The translations under genes were made by a program, and so were the position numbers. The notes beneath the pieces are model-generated. The model was not told the origin of the DNA. It did not search any database and saw only the letters and a list, made by a program, of their open reading frames with translations. Positions 59,521-64,000 of a DNA stretch of 64,000 nucleotides are shown here, piece after piece. The stretch is from Cavenderia fasciculata (Eukaryota > Evosea > Eumycetozoa > Acytosteliales > Cavenderiaceae). Position 1 is the stretch's first letter. Each line of letters begins with the position of its first letter. The DNA lies in assembly GCF_000203815.1 (NCBI RefSeq), contig NW_004457734.1, positions 999,233 to 1,063,232 on the forward strand, read 5' to 3'.

Positions 59521-59766
59521 TTATTCAATGACAATCTTTCTATGAGCATATAATCTATTAACGATAGTTTGTCTCTTTAAACTTTCCAATTCAGTCAAAC
59601 CAGAGGTAATGAGTTGCTTTAAATCTTCACCTGTTGCATTCTTGTTGTCTTTGAATCCACTGATTACACGTCTCTTTGAGTATTCTCTAAAGTTATAACT
59701 AGCAAACTTTCCAGCTTCACGTCTAAGATCTCTAAACAAGTGTAATACAATTTGTTTTTGTGACAT
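59521..59766 (-). CDS. lyrm4: LYRM4/ISD11, LYR-motif stabiliser of cysteine desulfurase
   Basis: Single exon of 81 residues, the normal length (human LYRM4 is 91). The LYR-family triad reads HLFRDL here (F in place of Y). It is followed by FASYNFREYSKRRV, aligning with FSAYNYRTYAVRRI of human LYRM4. A later segment TELESLKRQTIVNRLY aligns with the human segment that ends RRQVHIGQLY. ISD11 sits in the mitochondrial matrix, binds the NFS1 desulfurase with acyl carrier protein, and is needed for iron-sulfur cluster assembly. The start is the only ATG giving this length. Confidence 0.9.
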   Translation of the reverse strand: MSQKQIVLHLFRDLRREAGKFASYNFREYSKRRVISGFKDNKNATGEDLKQLITSGLTELESLKRQTIVNRLYAHRKIVIE

Positions 59767-60131
59767 TCTCTATCTATCTCTATATCTCTATATCTATCTA
59801 TCTTGCAAAGAACAATAAACTATTTTGATTCTTCGTCTTGACAAAACATTCTTCACCAAAACTCATGTCACATGACTAAAAGTTTTGTCATTAAAAATTA
59901 AATAATAATCAGTATTTACAAAAAGGAGGTTATATTGAGTTTTTTTTTTTTTTTGATAAAGAGTGAACCTACTAAATATGTATACATAATTGTATATATA
60001 CATATTAGTTGGTTAGGGTTTTGGGGGAGGGATTTATTTGTTTTTTTAATTGCAATAAATGAGTGATCGAGGGGACGGGTTTGATCTTTTCTTTTCTTTT
60101 CTTTTCTTTTCTTTTCATTTCATTTCTCTCT
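59767..60131. promoter_or_regulatory. intergenic: ISD11 promoter, tubulin 3' end
   Basis: AT-rich spacer with (CTAT)n at 59770-59800, a T-run at 59940-59954, GGGGGAGGG near 60023 and a (CTTTT)n array at 60089-60115. No gene is supported. Confidence 0.5.
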
Positions 60132-61648
60132 TTACATTTCATCATCTTGATGATTTCCATTTTGATGATCATTGTCTGTTAGGATTTCGATATAATCTCT
60201 TTCCAAAGCAGCAAGATCTTCTCTGGCATCATGGAATTCACCTTCTTCCATACCTTCTCCGACGTACCAGTGGACAAAGGCACGTTTGGAAAACATGAGG
60301 TCAAACTTTTGGTTGATACGGTTGAAAACTTGAGAGATGGCGGTGGTGTTGGCAATGTTGAGGACGGCACGGTCGGGAGCGTACGTGTCACCGCCTGGGA
60401 CATTCTTGGGCTTCTCACAGTTGATACCGCACTTGAAACCGGTTGGTGACCAGTCGACAAACGAGACTGACTTGTCAGAGCTACGGATGGCACCAACAGC
60501 CTTGTGCACCTCGGTTGGAGCGACTTCACCACGGTACATGAGACAACATGCCATGTACTTGCCTTGAGTAGGATCGATCTTGGCAAACATGGACGATTGC
60601 TCAAAGGCAGCCTTGGTAATAGTCGACACCGAGTAGGTGTCAAACATGGTCTTTTCACGAGAGATGATAGGTGCGTATGAACACAGAGCAAAGTGGATAC
60701 GTGGGAATGGAACGAGGTTGGTTTGGAACTCGGTAATGTCTACGTTGAGAGAACCTGGGAATCGCAACGATGCAGTGACTGACGAGATGACCTGTGCGAC
60801 CAAACGGTTGAGATTGGTGTACGAAGGACGGTCGATTCCAATAGACTTGCGACAAATGTCATAGATGGCTTCGTTGTCGAGCATAAACGAGATGTCGGTG
60901 TTTTCAAGTAGGGCGTGTGTTGACAGAACCGAGTTGTATGGCTCAACGACAGCGGTTGACAAGTGTGGCGATGGATAGATGCAAAAGTCTAGTTTACTCT
61001 TCTTGCCATAGTCCATTGAGAGACGTTGCAAGAGGAGCGACCCGAATCCAGAGCCTGTGCCACCACCTACCGAGTGAAAGATGAGGAATCCTTGCAGACT
61101 CTCGCACTCGTTGGCCAGCTTGCGGACTCTGTCCAGACATCCTTCAACCATTGCCTTGCCCAACGAGTACTGACCACGAGCAAAGTTGTTGGCCGAGTCT
61201 TCCTTGCCAGACATCATATAGTCGGGATGAAAGAGACCCTTGTAATCAGAGTTTTTCACCTCGTCGATGGTACTGGGATCGAAATCCACAAACAGTGCAC
61301 GTGGAACAGCCTTTTTACCGTTACCCGAGAGCGAAAAGAAAGTGGACAGCGACCCTTCATCTTGCTCGTACTGATCATTTCCATTAAAATGACCGTTACC
61401 GTTTGTTTGGTGTTGTTGACGTTTCTCACCAAGTGTACCATCTTTACCAATACCATGTTCCAATGTATACAATTCCCAACAACTTTCTCCAAGTTGTACT
61501 CCAGCTAAAAAAAAAAAAAAAAAAAATGGAAATGGAAATAGAAAAAAAATTAGAAACGAAAAGAATGGTATGATATGTTATGTAGACTGTATTATAGTAT
61601 GTATTTACCTTGACCAATATGGATTGAAATGATTTCACGACCTCCCAT
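60132..61648 (-). CDS. Divergent alpha-tubulin, 2 exons
   Basis: Exon 1 (61648-61609) and exon 2 (61504-60132) join in phase to give 470 residues. Hallmarks are [20 protein letters not shown], the GTP-binding [10 protein letters not shown], and [17 protein letters not shown]. The last contains the alpha-type catalytic Glu that acts on the beta-subunit nucleotide. [13 protein letters not shown] and [16 protein letters not shown] are also present. It is alpha rather than beta or gamma because of that Glu and the alpha-specific loop after helix H1. Departures from the norm are a Gln/His/Asn/Gly-rich insertion in the residue 40-60 loop, an acidic, Asn/His-rich end (NGNHQDDEM) with no terminal Tyr, and substitutions such as [11 protein letters not shown]. 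It could be the main or a specialised alpha isotype; dictyostelid alpha-tubulin is known to be divergent. Confidence 0.88.
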
Positions 61649-62239
61649 TTATTGCTTTACAAATAATAATAATAGTTTTTAAATTTAAAAATAATAACAG
61701 TTTCAAAATTTGTTTGAAAATGTTTAGAATCTTTTAGAAAAGTAGGTAGAATAATAATAATAATTATAAATTATTGTTTATAGTATATATATATAGATTA
61801 AAGAAAGATAAATACTTGATGTTTTATGATGGAACTAACAAGTATAATATGTTTGATAAAAGTATACAGATAAAAGTAGAAAAAGAGGATAAAGATAAAT
61901 ACTTGATGTTTTATGATGGAACAATCGAAGTATAATGTTTATAATTTTTAATAAAAAAAAAAGAGATAACGTAAATTTATTTGTACCAGTACAAATAGTA
62001 AATTTAAATAATCATTGGTGGTTGGAAGAGAGAGACCAACCAAGCACCACAGCAAAAGAGGAAATGAATTTGAAAAACATTCATTCATTAATTTTTTGGC
62101 GCCAACCCCTCATAGTGAATCATCAACCCAAAGATGCAATCTTGATCTTATTGAAACTTCGCAGAGATATCACTCTACTCTATTGTACCTCTATTTCGAG
62201 CATAAGATCAAAGATAAGATAATATATCATTTTAAGTAC
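61649..62239. other. Divergent spacer with a direct repeat
   Basis: AT-rich upstream DNA of alpha-tubulin (leftward) and the HD-domain gene (rightward). It contains an exact 32-bp direct repeat (61805-61836 and 61891-61922). A GC-richer patch lies at about 62030-62120; its short open frames are not convincing. Confidence 0.5.
61805..61922. repeat. Exact 32-bp direct repeat, 86-bp period
   Basis: The 32-base sequence beginning AAAGATAAATACTTGATGTT occurs at 61805-61836 and again at 61891-61922. Both copies are followed by similar AAGTATAAT sequence, so the duplicated unit may be about 86 bp that has since diverged. It lies in the region that should hold the tubulin promoter. Confidence 0.85.
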
Positions 62240-63033
62240 ATGTCAGCAACAGCAACAGGAGGTAGATCTACAAGAATGTTAATGAACAAAATAATAGATT
62301 TTGTAAAGAATGAGGTATGTTTATTGATTGATTGTGATCGAGATTGATTGGTTGATTGTGTTGTTTATGTTTATGTTTATATTATATTATATTGATTTGT
62401 TTATAGATGAAAAATAATGATCCATCACATGACTTTAAACATGTAGAGAGAGTAGTAGATTTAACAAGACAGATTGCCAAGAGTGAAAACTATCAAGGAG
62501 ATATGGAGTTGTTAGAGGTGGCTGCTTATTTGCACGATGTTAACGATTGGAAGTACTCGGGTAGTGAAACGGCTGGTGTCGAGGCTGCTCGTTTATTCCT
62601 CGCCGATCAATCCTATCCAGAGGACAAGATTGAAAAGGTGTGTCAAATCATCCAAGACATTTCATTCAAGAATGAATTGGGCAACACATCAATGAAGAGT
62701 ATCCCCATTGAATCAATGATCGTCCAAGATGCTGATAGATTGGATGCTATGGGTGCTGTTGGTGTAGCAAGAACCTTTTCATATGGTGCATTGAAAAAGA
62801 ATACATTCTACGAGGAGGAGACATTCCAGAGAACCATAGGTGACAAGACACTCACCAAAGACGAATACATGAAGACTAGCAGAGCAGGTTCCTCAACGTT
62901 GGACCATTTCTACGATAAATTATTTATTTTAAAGGATCGTATCAAAACTCAGACCGGTAAAAGAATGGCACAAGAACGTCACCAATTTATGTTATTATTT
63001 GTTGATCAATTAAAAAAGGAAATTAAAGAATAA
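62240..63033 (+). CDS. HD-domain metal-dependent phosphohydrolase
   Basis: Exons 62240-62314 and 62407-63033 join in phase 0 to give 233 residues. HD-superfamily residues are clear: SHDFKHVERVVDLT (first His, residues about 31-44), then AAYLHDVNDW (the HD pair), and MIVQDADRLDAMGAVGVART (late Asp). The layout matches the bacterial YedJ-type HD hydrolases and their eukaryotic homologues, usually 210-230 residues. The substrate is unknown, and a nucleotide or phosphorylated metabolite is typical for the superfamily. The N-terminal 25 residues on exon 1 add the helix before the domain. No targeting signal is seen. Confidence 0.85.
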
Positions 63034-63410
63034 TAACAATGATAAATGATAATATTTACACAAACCAAAAGATTAAAGATCTTGTCAAGCAAGTTTTGGG
63101 TTACCCCGATATCGATATCCAAAAAGATCGGCCCAAAAAATATATTTTTTTCTCCTCATGCAATTATCACGTATGGTTGGATGGATAGATATTTTTAGAT
63201 ACTGTTTTATTGTTGTTTGGTTGATGGATGGATTGATGGCTTGGTCAATTCGAATCCCCACATTGCAATGGAATCTTTGATTACAAAATATCCATCACAT
63301 CCATCCTTCCTGACACACTGCGAATAACTTTTTTTGTTTGACCATTACTACTACTATTATTATTAATATTTATTTTAGATGGATAGAGAGAGAAAGAGAT
63401 AAACAAAACA
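63034..63410. other. intergenic between the HD gene and a secreted-protein gene
   Basis: AT-rich, with a patch at 63104-63130 holding the 12-bp palindrome GATATCGATATC and a nearby GATCGG. No gene is seen. The promoter of the next gene presumably lies here. Confidence 0.5.
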
Positions 63411-64000
63411 ATGAATATTAAAAAATATTTATTTTTACTACTAATCATTTTAGTTTTAGGAAAATGTAAAGGTGAATTCAAAATGTGGGTTGGGTCACCA
63501 GAAAATGATTGGAATGATCCTAGTAATTGGAGTCCTGTAGGTATTCCAATAGCAACCGATGACGTCTATATCCGTGATGAAAGTAATCAAACTACCGTCA
63601 TTTCTGTTGGACCAGTTGTATTTGGGTCTCTTATTGTGGGGAACTCACCACCCAATGCCAATGAAACTCTATTGCTTGCCGGTGGATTTTCATCAGATGG
63701 AGCAGTCTATGTAACCGGTGCAGCCATGTTGTTTCTTGGAACACTTGAAGACCAACCAAACTCTATTTATAATGCCGATATAATCATGGTAGATACTCCA
63801 TCCACTTTATTAATTAGAGATGCCAATGTTACTGTCGTTGATGATATTTATAACTTGGGTTTAATCATTTTAGGTATGTGATGTAATAATAATAATAATA
63901 ATAATAATAATCAATAATAATAATAATTTATTTAATCAATTTTCTTTTTTCTTTTTTTTTTTTAGATGGAAATGGAAACGCTTCGTCAATTGATAATACA
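63411..64000 (+). CDS. Secreted beta-rich protein, N-terminal part (runs off the window)
   Basis: ATG at 63411 begins a typical signal peptide (MNIKKYLFLLLIILVLGKCK). The mature part starts with WVGSPENDWNDPSNWSPVG, a motif seen in secreted and surface beta-helix-like proteins (G-WNDPSNWS-G-P-DDVYI). Repeating short strands follow. At least five N-X-S/T sites are visible. Exon 1 ends at about 63872 (TTAG|GTATGT), and a second exon begins at 63966 (ATGGAAATGG, read as DGNGN...) and leaves the window. The product is probably extracellular or cell-surface. Function is unknown. Confidence 0.7.

Noticed and set aside
61935-62347. Two overlapping rightward frames before the HD-domain gene
   Set aside because: Short and in conflicting frames. 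The better start for the HD gene is the ATG at 62240, with a clean splice.
63104-63130. GATATCGATATC palindrome
   Set aside because: Twelve bases of alternating AT-rich sequence can arise easily by chance here.
1-64000. tRNA or rRNA genes, CRISPR arrays, telomere repeats, intact transposons
   Set aside because: I scanned the spacers for tRNA T-arm-like sequence, regular direct repeats with spacers, and reverse-transcriptase or transposase motifs, and found none I could support.

Overview
The window is nuclear DNA of a dictyostelid social amoeba (Amoebozoa). Four observations support this. Intergenic DNA is very AT-rich and full of (TTG)n, (TTA)n and A/T runs. Introns are short (about 55-110 nt), AT-rich, and open with GTATGT or GTAAGT. 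Proteins carry long Gln and Asn runs. Two gene families are characteristic of these amoebae: FNIP-repeat proteins, and a kinase with an RGS domain (RckA/RCK1). I cannot name the species from sequence alone. All gene models below are my own splice reconstructions.

Layout. 1-6 kb: the 5' end of a Gln-rich gene, a TMEM170-type membrane protein, a protein kinase with FNIP repeats, and a broken FNIP-repeat gene, all on the minus strand. 6-23 kb: housekeeping genes. The translational-control scaffold GCN1 (minus) and alanyl-tRNA synthetase (plus) are divergent from a 1 kb spacer; the RNA polymerase III largest subunit (minus) follows. 23-28 kb: a fossil Crinkler-type gene, an ABCG half-transporter, a ZC4H2-like coiled-coil protein with a terminal AT-hook, and mitochondrial ribosomal protein uS17m. 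29-36 kb: RPAP1 and a C-4 sterol methyl oxidase. 36-44 kb: the least ordinary stretch. It holds an SF2-helicase-like gene with a Walker A motif at its far C-terminus, an F-box/LRR-like gene, an FCP1-like CTD-phosphatase with a degenerate active site plus a BRCT domain, and an overlapping SR-rich, proline-rich reading frame. 44-57 kb: RckA, a small MSP/VAP-like protein, a NYN/ZC3H12-type RNase with a tandem module, and an LRR protein. 57-64 kb: MON1, LYRM4/ISD11, a divergent alpha-tubulin, an HD-domain phosphohydrolase, and the start of a secreted protein.

How the genes relate. There are no operons. Genes are packed 100-1000 bp apart on both strands. Several serve gene expression (GCN1, AlaRS, RPC1, RPAP1, the FCP1-like protein, uS17m), but I see no sign that the clustering is functional.

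Two cross-cutting observations. First, four otherwise convincing genes each show one single-base frame break, next to or inside a short A or T run. That suggests a shared cause, possibly systematic sequencing error. Second, the interiors of long exons are clearly GC-richer than the exon parts next to introns or gene ends. I found no tRNA or rRNA gene, CRISPR array or intact mobile element, and no clear evidence of a wholly new biological system. The strongest leads are the helicase-like gene at 36.3-38.0 kb, the RNase at 49.9-52.9 kb and the FCP1-like/SR locus at 39.7-43.5 kb.
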